Positions 40,001 through 50,656 of a stretch of DNA of 64,000 nucleotides are shown one piece after another. A program made the position numbers and the translations under genes. The notes under the pieces were generated by a model, which saw only the letters and a list, made by a program, of their open reading frames with translations, ran no database searches and was not told where the DNA came from. The first letter of the stretch is position 1. The number at the start of each line of letters is the position of its first letter. Source of the DNA: Xylaria sp. FL1777. Lineage: Eukaryota; Ascomycota; Sordariomycetes; Xylariales; Xylariaceae. The stretch lies in contig MU400561.1 in assembly GCA_022578965.1 (NCBI GenBank), forward strand, positions 226,741 to 290,740, written 5' to 3'.

Positions 40001-43000
40001 ATAATAATAAGTTTTTTATTAATTAATATAATAACATAATAACTTTTTACAGAAATAAAGCTATATAGCTTTTAAGCAATATAATAGCTTATTATATAAA
40101 TTTATTTTAAAAGATCTTGTTTTTTTTTTATAATAATATTTGCTTATGATTTGCTTTCTAAAATAAGCGCAGCAATTTAATAAAGTTATGCTTATTATAA
40201 AGCATTGCTATTACAAGTTGTAATTTTTATTTTTGCTAATTAATTTTTACTGCTGTTTGCTTTTTAGCTTTAGTTAACTTAGCTAGCTTTATTATAATAT
40301 AATAGTTTGCTTTTTAAAAGTTTAACGCTACTTTATAAATTTAATAAGTTAAAATAATAATTTTGTTTAGTAATAATAAGTTATATAGCAAATTAAAATT
40401 ATTTAGAATTTAATTTTAACTATATTTATTATTATTAGCGTTTGTATTATTTTTTATTTTAAAATTAAACAAAACAACTTTAATACTTTTTTTATATGCG
40501 TTAGTAAAAAGCATATAAATAATAAATACTAATAAAAGTAATTATGTAAGCATTATTATATAACAAATGTTCGTTTTGTTTTATAAACTTAAGTTATTTA
40601 TAATTAATACTTATAATTTATAAAATAGCATTTTGTTAATAAATTAATAAAGCTAATTAAATTTTAGTAATTATTAGCTAAGCTTTTTATAATATAACTA
40701 TAAGTAAGTTTTTTTAAAAGCACTAATTGTTTTATTTTAGCTTTTAGTAAAAAATGCTTTATATATTGCTGCTTTAAGTAAATTAATTATTTTATAGTTT
40801 AAAACTTTATTTGTAATTATACTTATATTTAAAAAATAAACAAAAAAAAAGTAAACTTTAGTGCAAATAAAGCATATTTATGCTGTTTTTAATTTATAGT
40901 TTATTTTAGCAGCAATATTATTATTTTTGCTGCTGCTAAACAAACTAGCTTTAATGCTTTATTAAATTAATTTAGAACTTATTTAACTGCTATGCTTTTA
41001 TTTTTGCTTTTTTTTAAATAATAAACGTTGTATATAGCTTTAAACTTTAGTTATTATACGTTAAAAAGCATTTTATATAAAACCGTTTTTTATAAAGCAG
41101 TTAATATGCTTAATAGTAATATTTTAACTTTTTTTTTTAATTAGCTGCTTTTTAAAAGTATTAATAAAACAACAAGCTATTATTAAGCAAAAAACTAACT
41201 TTTTTTTTAGTTTATTTAATGTTTTTTAGCAGCTTTAAATTTTTTTTTTTGTTTTTTTGTTTATTAGCTAATTTAAGTTATTAATAAAATAATCATAGTT
41301 TATTTGCGTAACTTTTAAAAACTATACATTATTAACGCTTTTAATACTTTTTTTATTATTTTATAAGTATTTACTATATAAAATATGCTTTATAACATTA
41401 GCTAAATAAATTAGGCTGCTTAAAAAAATAAACGTAAAAATAATAAATACTACTAGTTTTTTAAAGCTTGTTTTTTAAAAGCTATATAAAAATCAAAAGA
41501 AGTTAATAAAACTATTTAACGTACTGTTATATTAATAAGCTTTATTAAAAAACATAAAAGCTATGCTTAATAAATTTATAATAATAGTTTTATAATTTTT
41601 AAAGCTATTAAAAACTTAGCTTATTAATTTATTATATATAGCATAAAACTTAGTAATATTATACTAATTAAAAAGCAATAGCTAGTTATTTAATTTTAAT
41701 TGTTTGCTTACTAAAAATTATATATTTTTATTAGCATTGTTAATTTTAATAATAATTTTTGCTATTAATTATACATAATTTTGTTTATAATATAGTTTTT
41801 AATTTTTATTATAGTTATTATGCTATATAAAAAGCTTAAGGTATTTTGCTACTATATGCTTTAAATCAAGGACTTTATAAAATTTGGCTATTTAAAAACG
41901 CATAGCTATAAATAGTACAATACAAATTATTAATAGCAAAAATATAAAGCTTGCTATTTTATAAAAGTTATTAAATATAATATATATGCATTTTATTAAG
42001 TATAGCAATTTTAACTAGCTAAAGTAGCACTTATAAAATTCTTGCTTTTAAAACAAATGTTGTTAGCTTTTTATTATAACTTTATTTTTTTAAAAGCTAA
42101 TTACTTTTTTATAGTTAGCTTTAATTATAGCAAATATAACAAACATAAATAAAACCTTTATAGTTTTGCTAAAACTTATTATATTTATTAAGCAGTTTTT
42201 TTAAATATTATATATAACTTATTAAATTAATATTTATTATATTACATATAACTAATATATAGCAATTTTTATATTAAACCTAAAAAGCTTTAAACTTGTA
42301 GTAAATATTAAGCATTAAAACATTTTATATATTTTTTTTTAATTATCTTTAGTAATATAACAATTTATATACTAACTATTAAATTTAATATTTAAATTAT
42401 AACTATTATTATTATTAAAAATATTATTTATAAGCTTTAATTTTTAAATTAATATTTGTTTTTTGTTATTATTATTATTAAATAGCTTAATTACTTTAAT
42501 ATTTTGCTTTAAGCGTTTTATATAAGATTGGTTTTAATTTTTTAAATTTTTCTGCTTTATAAATTTTAACTTATTATTATTTTAATAAATATTAATAATT
42601 AGCTTAAAGTTTAAGCTTAAAATAAAAGCGCTACTATTTGCTTTTTTAGTACTAAAGCTAATTATTAGCTTTTAATAAGCAGCTAGATTTTTAATTAATT
42701 TAAAACTTTTTACTTAAAGGCTAATAAGCCTAAATATAACAAGTTTTTTATTATTTATTTTTAGCTTGTTATTTAAAATAACAATAAGTTTTTAGTAATA
42801 TATATAATAAGCATTTGTTTAATTTTTTTGTTTTTTAACGCTTAAGCTAGCTTAATTACTTTTTAATTTATTAGTTAATATTTTATTACTTTTTTTTGCA
42901 TCTTTAATAAGTTAAATAAATTAAAGCTTTTTATTTTTGTTTTTAAGCAACTTAAAAAGTTTATTAAGCTTTTTAATAGATTTAAAAACATTAAGCTTTT

Positions 43001-46000
43001 ATTATGTAGCTTATTAATTTATAATAATAAGCTTTAATGTTTATAAAATATTTTAAAGTTTAAAAATGTTATACTATTATTAGCTAAAAATTTTTTTGCA
43101 TAGTTTTATATAACGCTTTTTTAATAACTAAATATTATTTTATATTTTATTAATTATACTTTACTAACTATATTTTTAAGCTTATTTTTAAAAAATATTT
43201 GCTTTTTAAAACAGTATAAATAGCTTTTATTATTTTTAATTATTAATATAATTTTAAATAGCTTTATTTATAATATTGCTAGTAGCTTTATTAGTAAGCA
43301 CTATGTAGTTTTTATGCCGGATTTTTGTTGTTTTTTATTTATTTTTAACTTTTTTTTATGTTTTTAAGTTTATATTATTATTTAAATTACTATAAAAAAA
43401 TAAAATAATATTATTGTTAAAATTATATGCTTTAATAATTATATTAGCTTTATTTCTAGCAATATATTTTAAACATTATTATGCTTTTAAGAAATAATAT
43501 TTAAAAAGTTTATGCATTTATAAATATTGCTAATAAAACATATTTATATAACAAATATTAATTTTACTTTTGTTATTTTTATTACTTTTATTATATAATT
43601 TAAGTTTTATTTTAATAAGCTTAATATAAATAAAACTAAATTAAAATAGCATGCTTAAATTAACTGCTTGCTTAATGTTAATTTTGCTTAAAAAAAAGGT
43701 TAATATAATTTGTTATAAATTTTAACAAGCTATAAAAAAGCTTATAATATTTAAAAAAGCAATAGCTATAGCTATAAATATAAGCGCTAGTATAAATAAA
43801 AAAAAACTATAAGTTAATAAGCTAATATTTTAAGCATTAAAAGCTAGTTAAAATTTTAAAGCAAAATAATTATTAAAGTAATATTTATATATTTAGCTTT
43901 ATTAATAAAGCTTGCTATAAGCGTACGCAAAAATATTTTTATGCTTTAAAGTTTTAATACTAAAATTTTTATATAGCTTTAACTTATTAATATAAATAAA
44001 AATAGTATGCTTATTAGCGTTTTACTTATATAAATAAGTTTTAAGTTATTTAATAAATAAAAGCTTTAGCAATAAAATCTTAATTTAAGTTTAATTTAAA
44101 AAACAAAGTTTTTGTATTACTTTATTAACATTTTAATTAAAAAGGTTATTATTTATTTTTAAAATGTTTATAGTAAAGCATATTTGTTTAGTTTATAATT
44201 AATAATAAATAAAATAAATAATAAAAAAAGGCTAACTTTATGCAATATTGTTTAAAAATATAAAATAATAAGCAGCAAAAACTATAGCTAAAAAATATGC
44301 ATAATATAAAGTATTTAAAAATAACAAAAGCAAAAAATATAGCAATAATTAACTAAATAAAACAATAAATAATAATAGTATAGCTTAGTAAGTATAAAAA
44401 AAGTATATTAAAAAAAAGCATTAACGCAAAAAAAAAAAAATTAATATTTTAAAGCTATAATTAAAAGCTATTGTTTATTACAAAAAAAGTATATTTTAAA
44501 GTGCAAAAGCAATAGCTTAAAGCAAGCTTATATTTGCTTTATAAACTATTTAATAACTGCTATACTAAGTTTAAGCAGCTTAATATGCTATAATAGCTAT
44601 AGTTTATATGTATATATTATATAATTTATAAAAATACTTTATTATAATAACTAAATAAAAAAGCAGCTATAAATTAAATATATTTTACTTAATATATGCT
44701 TATAAATATATTAAGTAAAATAAATAATAATTATTTTTGTAATAATAACTAACTTAAGTTTAATATATAAAATTAGTAAAAAAAATAGCATTAAAAATGC
44801 TAATTATTATAGCTTATTTAGTAAATATTAAAAAATAAAAAATTTAAAAAAAATATTTTATAATATAATATAGCATTAATATGCTATATTATAAATTGCT
44901 TTTTTATACTTTATATTCTTTAAGCTATATATATTACTTAGCTTTTTTAACTTTTAGGTTACTTTTTTTATTTCTTGTTATTTTAAATATATTATTTTAC
45001 TTGTTATATTATATTTTTTTTTATGCCTTTAATATTTATTTTCTTTTTTAACTTTTTAGCTGTTTAACTGCTATAATATAAACAATAAAGCGCTTATAAA
45101 AGCAACTTTAATTTTTTTTTAAAAAATATAACATAAAAGCAATATTTTATTAACTTTATTATATATTAAAAAAAATTGCTTTAGTAAATAATTAATATAA
45201 ATAACAACTTTTAAATAAACTATTTTATACTACTATTAATTTATAAATTACTATTAAGCATATAGTTGCTAAAAAAAATAAACTTAATTTTAAAAAATCA
45301 AAATTAAAATTAAGATTTAAAACTATTATTATTTTAAATTATATATTTTTAAAACAAAAATACTAATAAGTTAGTTATAATAATAAATATTTTTATAATA
45401 AATAAAATATATTTTTAATTTAAGCTATACTAAAAGTTTTTATTTTAGCTATTATTGCTTAAAAAACTTAATTACATAATAATAGTTTAAATATATGCTA
45501 TACTTATAAAAGTTATTAACTTTTTAGCTATGCTGTTTTTTTAGCTATTACTATTTATTTTGCATAATAAAATAACAATTATCTAAGTATAATATTTTTA
45601 TTAAAGCTTTAAATTTTTTTTTTTTTTTTAGTTTTTAAACTTTTGTAGCTATTTATTTAAATGCTGCAAGCATTTATTAAAGCGTAGTAATAAACTTAAT
45701 ATAAAAATAACTTATTTTTAGCTATTTTCTTTAAAATAAAAAAATCATTTAAATTACTATAAAAAAATAATATTTAAATTATTTTGCAATTATTTTTATA
45801 TATTTAAGCAAACTAATTAATAGTTTATAAGTTTTATATTATTATTAAATATATAATACTATATGCTATATGTTTTATTTTAGCTTTTTATTAAGTTAAC
45901 TATAAAACCTTAAATATAATTTTTTTAATACTAAAATATATAAATATATTAATAATAATAATTTTTAGTACTAACAAAATATAACTTTTTTATTTTTAGT

Positions 46001-46690
46001 TAATATAATTTATAACTAAGTTATATTAAGCTAAAAGTTTAAATTTTTTTATTTTTAAAGTTACTAAAATTATTACAAATATTATAATTATTACAGTTAT
46101 TAAACATTACAAACTTATAAAAAGATTTATAATAAATATAAGCATTATTTTTGCTTTGTTTATTATTATAGTTAAATTGCTTAAATAATAGCTTTAAAAA
46201 TTTTTTTATAAAAATACTGTTTTTAAAGCTAGCTTTTTTAGCAAGCTTTTTTTAGTTTACTTAGTAATATATTAGCTATAGCAATAGCGCTTAAAAAAAA
46301 AAAAACATATAATTAGCTTTGTTTTAAAGCAGTTCTAAAGCTTTATAATAGCTTTTATATTTGCTTTAATAATTTTAAAAAATGCTATAAAGATTTATTT
46401 CTAAGAATTAAAATATAAAAAGTAATTAAAGCATATAAATGCATTAAAAAAAGTATAGTTATAAATGCAAATAAAAGTAAAAATATAAATAATAAGCGTA
46501 ATTTAGTTATACAAGTACAAAAAACATAAAAAGTAGTAAAATTAATAAATGCAGTTAATATTTAATAGTTTAAGCATACAAACGCGTTATAAAAAATAAA
46601 TACAGATAAAAGTGCAAATAGTAAATACTAAAAAAGATTAAAGCATAGTGCAGCCTAGTTACACTAAGCTACATTAACTACGTAAAAAGT
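37061..46690. other. Very AT-rich stretch up to the composition boundary
   Basis: No gene or protein motif was recognised. It contains short (TTAA)n runs near 38,106-38,140 and 38,280-38,300 and one hairpin (44,682-44,721). The last 80 bases or so before 46,690 already hold more G and C, then the sequence switches to normal gene-space composition. Confidence 0.6.
44682..44721. repeat. Perfect 15-bp inverted repeat (hairpin)
   Basis: The arms attttacttaatata (44,682-44,696) and tatattaagtaaaat (44,707-44,721) are exact reverse complements around a 10-base loop. In sequence this AT-rich a hairpin of this length could arise by chance, so no role is claimed. Confidence 0.6.
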
Positions 46691-46871
46691 TAAACCGGTG
46701 GCGCCAAGCCTTTTTTTGCTGCGTAGGTAGCGGGTTGGCGGAAAAGGTATAATGGCCCACTGTAGTTAGCTAGTATTTATCTACACATCCCGTCTACGTT
46801 TTCCGTGTGTCCCCCTTCCCACCATCGTCGTCCATTCTTTCTCATTCCCGGGGGGCGCATAGATTTACGAA
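46691..46871 (+). promoter_or_regulatory. SEC66 upstream region
   Basis: The only sequence between the AT-rich block and the SEC66 start codon, about 180 bases. It contains a pyrimidine-rich stretch (about 46,808-46,850), common just upstream of fungal start codons. The gene's promoter must either be this short or reach into the AT-rich block. Confidence 0.45.
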
Positions 46872-47713
46872 ATGTTCGATATCGATTGGATGAGCCTAGC
46901 GCTCCCATTCGCATACATCACCGTGCTCGGTGGCTCCCTGTATACGTTCTCGACCATTTACAGAAAACGGAAAGCTGGTAGGTTGACCAAGCTCAGCTAA
47001 GAGGATTAATACAGTATCATTGCCTAACTCACATCCTAATTTATAGCACAAAGTGCCAACCTAGAGCCATGGTTTCCACCGCATCTACAGCGAAACATCT
47101 ACTTGTCGCTCCTTCACATGGAACCAGAAGCTGGCCAGGAGAAGGCACCCAAGGTCCCCGATAGCGTTATTCGAGCTGCCCTCCTGCGCAGAGCAGTTGA
47201 GAACATCCGTCGTATCATCCAGATCCGCACGTCGAAGCAAGCGCTCAATACGTTATTACAGAAGGGCAGTGTAGGCGATGATCTCAACCAGAGGTTCTTG
47301 GCGGCTGAGAGGGAGATTGAGGAGGAGCTGCGTGATGTGGTGAGCGAGGTAGGTTCTTCTGGACGGCCCTATTGGCCTGGACACCGTTACTCACCTTCGT
47401 TTTGCTACGATAGGCCAATGCCCTCGCACCAGGCTGGGGACAAACAATATTTCAATCGGCCAACGAGATAGCTGGCAACACAATTCTACGCACCCGACTG
47501 GAGGAGATCGAAGGCCGTACGGAAGCAGACAAGCAGTGGTGGGAGAAGCGACGGGAGGCGATTAAGGAGGACTTTATGAAGGAGTTAGAGGAGGATTCGG
47601 CCAAGGGCTCTTCTACCAAAGCCGTCAGTGACGACGACGCTGTCCATGTGGAGTTGAGTAGCCCGGCTGCAACACCGAGTGGCTCCAAGAAGAAGAAGAA
47701 GGGCAAGAACTGA
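46872..47713 (+). CDS. SEC66: Sec66 subunit of the Sec62/Sec63 ER translocation complex
   Basis: Sec66 (also Sec71) is a single-pass ER membrane subunit of the Sec62/63 complex that works with the Sec61 channel in post-translational protein import. Three exons are proposed: 46,872-46,977, 47,047-47,348 and 47,414-47,713, giving 235 residues. Intron 1 has a GTAGGT donor, a CTAAC branch site and a TAG acceptor; intron 2 has GTAGGT and TAG. The protein begins with a short lumenal end, one membrane segment (about residues 9-29) followed by Arg-Lys-Arg-Lys, then the cytosolic Sec66 domain, including the Ala-Ala-Leu-Leu-x-Arg-x-x-Glu-x-x-Arg-Arg motif, a Gly-Ser-x-Gly-x-Asp motif and the Leu-x-Pro-Gly-Trp motif shared with yeast Sec66. 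A Lys-rich tail (five consecutive Lys near the end) closes it. It lies next to the AT-rich block. Family assignment is firm; exon borders are read from frame continuity. Confidence 0.93.
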
Positions 47714-48484
47714 GTGGCCTGGTGGTGCGATGGTAGTACTGCCGACTTGTATAAATACTGGCGAGTAGCCATTTTCAAAAGGGATTGATTGGAAGGGCAT
47801 TGTCATCATTGCGTCTGGCGTTCAGGCGTGGGGGTTCATGGCAATGGCATAGAAATTCATCACGCATACCAAGGTGAAACCCTCAGCCTTGAGTTACTAA
47901 TGGTGCATTTTCACTTTCAGCCGTAAGATTATCAACGGCAGGTCAGCCGCGCAAATTGGCATGATGATACTCGGAAGGGGGTTTTCGATATAGTTATGAG
48001 CTTCTCAAGCTTCCTACGAAGAGAGGGTTGTGCCCTATCGCCATAGTAAGAGCAGCGATCTACAAGACATCTTTACACACATGTATTGAGGGACCTAATA
48101 GGGATTGGAAATAGCCACGCCAACGGTAATGTTGATCACCTGTGACTCGTTATAAGAATAGGTATATGAATTGTTGAGGGGCCGAATACATCGGGGGTAC
48201 TTACTATTCCATGTACGTACCTATAGTTACATAGGTACACAAAGGTACCCACCTACCGTATCTCCTCCTGATACTGATAGGCACCGATTGTAAGACTCGA
48301 GTGAAGTAAACATGAACTGTACCTAAATCGGACCTGTTTGCTCCAGAGTCTACACCTTATCTCCTCCCCAAACAGTGCTCATATTCCAGTCGCAAGATCA
48401 ATTTGCCCTTATGATGGCTCGGGAGAGGGATTAAAAAGCGCAATCAGTACCGACGAGCAGCTCCAACATCAGCCCCCAAGAACC
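47714..48484. other. Intergenic region SEC66 to Cus2-like gene
   Basis: Holds the SEC66 3' end and the promoter of the next gene. No gene was seen. Short TACCTA/GGTACC-type words cluster at about 48,200-48,262, as in two other spacers of this window. The reading frame of the next gene stays open upstream to 48,338, but I take the start at 48,485. Confidence 0.6.
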
Positions 48485-49699
48485 ATGGCCGACCCAGAGT
48501 CACAGCCAGGCCTACCCTTTCCCACCGACCCGCAAGAGTTCGACAGCGACGAGCGCATATCATTCTCTCGACTCGACAACAAGTTCGTCGGCGTCCTAGA
48601 CGACGGATCTGAATTCGAATGGGATGCCCAGCTCAAGCGATGGATCCCCAGCATCGACGAGGAGCTCCTCGCCCAGCAGCAGTCCGCGTATGGTGGCGGT
48701 AGAGGGGCTTCAGACGACAACAACAACAACAACAGCCACGCCAACAAGAAGCGGAAGAACGGCTCGGCCGAGCAGCACTCCAACAAGAGACAGCGCGCGC
48801 CCCCGCCTCCCCGCCAGAACACTGCCGTCTATGTCACGGGCCTGCCGCTCGACGTGACAGTCGACGAGGTGCACGACGTGTTCTCGCGCAAGTGCGGTGT
48901 CATTGCCGAGGAGATCGATAGTGGGCGGCCCCGGATCAAGCTGTACACGGACGAAAAGGGCAATCTCCAGGGCGATGCGCTGATTGTCTTCTTCAAGCCC
49001 CAGAGCGTCGAGATGGCCATCATGCTGCTTGACGATACTGACTTCCGATACACTGCTTCCGGGCTCTCGAGTGGGCGCATGCGCGTGCAGGCCGCCGATT
49101 CAAAATACAAGAAGACACACTACGACCGGGAGGGCGAAGACGATACAGGCAACGGCCGCAGCGGCGCTGGGGAGCACAGCAGTGATAATACTGCCACCGC
49201 CAATAACAACAATAATGGTACCCACAACCCCATAACAGGCACCGGCAAGCCGCGAGACAAGGGCCGCGAGCAAGACAAGCAGAAGATCATCAAGCGCACA
49301 CAGAAGCTCGATGCGAAGCTCGCTGACTGGGACGATGATGACGACAGCCCCTTCAGCGCGCAGCTCGAGACCAACGCCCCCAAGGGACGCGTTGTCATAC
49401 TGCGCCACATGTTCACGCTACGCGAGCTCGAGGAGGACCCAGCCGCCATGCTGGAAATCAAGGAGGACATCCGCGACGAGTGCTCCAAGCTCGGCGCCGT
49501 GACCAACGTCATACTCTACGATCTGGAGGAGGAGGGCATCGCGAGCGTGAAGTTCAAGGACCCCGAGGCCGCCGCCGCCTGCGTGGGCGTCATGGACGGG
49601 CGTGCGTTCGACGGCCGCACGGTGCGTGCCACGATCGCTTCCGCCAAGGAGAAGTACCGCCGCTCCGATAAGGACGACGGCGAGAACGATGATGATTGA
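48485..49699 (+). CDS. CUS2: Tat-SF1/Cus2-type splicing factor with RRM and UHM domains
   Basis: Cus2/Tat-SF1 proteins bind U2 snRNP and SF3b and act in U2 folding and prespliceosome assembly in the nucleus. The gene is intronless and gives 404 residues from the ATG in an ACCATGG context at 48,485; the frame is open further upstream, but the homologous part begins with the acidic N-terminus after this ATG. Domains: an N-terminal region ending in a Trp-rich segment (residues about 33-53, ending Lys-Arg-Trp-Ile-Pro), an Asn run (79-83), a basic patch (88-104), RRM1 (113-203, RNP2 at 114-120, degenerate RNP1 at 163-170), a low-complexity linker with a second Asn run and an Asp run (283-287), and a C-terminal UHM (302-387) with the Arg-Ala-Phe motif at 373-375 that in UHMs binds tryptophan-containing ligands. 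The acidic tail is shorter than in human Tat-SF1. The symbol is given by homology to yeast. Confidence 0.88.
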   Translation: MADPESQPGLPFPTDPQEFDSDERISFSRLDNKFVGVLDDGSEFEWDAQLKRWIPSIDEELLAQQQSAYGGGRGASDDNNNNNSHANKKRKNGSAEQHSNKRQRAPPPPRQNTAVYVTGLPLDVTVDEVHDVFSRKCGVIAEEIDSGRPRIKLYTDEKGNLQGDALIVFFKPQSVEMAIMLLDDTDFRYTASGLSSGRMRVQAADSKYKKTHYDREGEDDTGNGRSGAGEHSSDNTATANNNNNGTHNPITGTGKPRDKGREQDKQKIIKRTQKLDAKLADWDDDDDSPFSAQLETNAPKGRVVILRHMFTLRELEEDPAAMLEIKEDIRDECSKLGAVTNVILYDLEEEGIASVKFKDPEAAAACVGVMDGRAFDGRTVRATIASAKEKYRRSDKDDGENDDD

Positions 49700-50656
49700 G
49701 TGAGCAGCGCGGAGAAAGGAAGGGAGAGAGAGGGGCTATGTGGAAAGATGTGTATCACCACCATTGTCATCCATTACTACGATACCCCCCCAAACGGCCC
49801 CCGCACGGGGGCCTCGCAGCTTCGATTTCCCCCGATTTGAGGTGTCCTGAGAGATACATTCGTTTTCGGTGTCATCTATTCAGAGTACGTGAATACACAG
49901 CCAGTGAGCGGCATTCGGGTTAGGACGGGTCAAGCCAGTCGGTCATGTATTCTTAAAAAAAAAAAAGAACCTAGATGAGAGAAGCTGCGAGATAACACGC
50001 CATGCTCCGAGTTTCTACGCCACATCTCCTTCGCTGGAGAGGAGAGGAGAGGAGAGGAGAGATATTAGATTCTTACACTCGGTTCAGGGAGATAGGAGGA
50101 GCTCTACTGCAAGCTCGGACATTCGGAATCATAGAAGAATGAAGTGAAAACTTTGACGATACGAAATCGGGTTATATTCGTCAGCTCAGAATAGTATATA
50201 TCTATCTCCACTGGAGACAGGCTGCTCACCACCTATACAAGTGAATAAATAGCCTTCGAAGTAATGTGGCGTCGTTATTTGTACAAAAAAATCACAGACC
50301 CACGGTGATATATACACATAGTCGATGAAGCTGAAAAAAAAAGCATCATCTACTTTCGCACATACATATACAGACCAAAGCTTGTCTGCACGTACGCACC
50401 ACAGGTATCCAGAATCATGCCTCTCTCTCCCCCCTCATATTTCCCCGTCTGTAATTACAATCTCACAATTCCACAACAACACACTTCATGCTGAAGAATA
50501 TGAAAAAGAGGTATGCCGAAGCGCCTATTTACCCTAGCCAACGCCTCGTGTGCGACCTTCATTATATATATCCAATGGGCGGAGATAGCCAACAACTAGG
50601 AATCATTATGCCATGCAATATAAAGCAGTAGTAATCTTCATGTTTCGTCAAATCTG
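49700..50656. other. Convergent intergenic region with a GGAGA microsatellite
   Basis: Between the 3' ends of the Cus2-like gene and the DUF3405 gene; it must hold both terminators. It contains an A run (about 49,955-49,966) and five tandem GGAGA units at 50,036-50,060. No gene was seen; small open frames here lack any recognisable motif. Confidence 0.6.

Larger units (their letters stand above)
1..46690. other. AT-rich, gene-free, RIP-like heterochromatic block
   Basis: The whole stretch is dominated by A and T, CpG is rare, and stop codons are dense in all frames. The longest open frames are around 120 codons or less and are low-complexity. Several transposon families can still be read through stop codons, with changes of the C-to-T and G-to-A kind at key residues (for example Asp-Asp to Asn-Asn in reverse transcriptase motifs, Trp to stop). 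In Pezizomycotina this is the mark of repeat-induced point mutation; such blocks are usually centromeric, subtelomeric or dispersed heterochromatin. No telomeric repeat is seen at the left edge, so the chromosomal position is unknown. The right boundary near 46,690 is sharp. Confidence 0.9.
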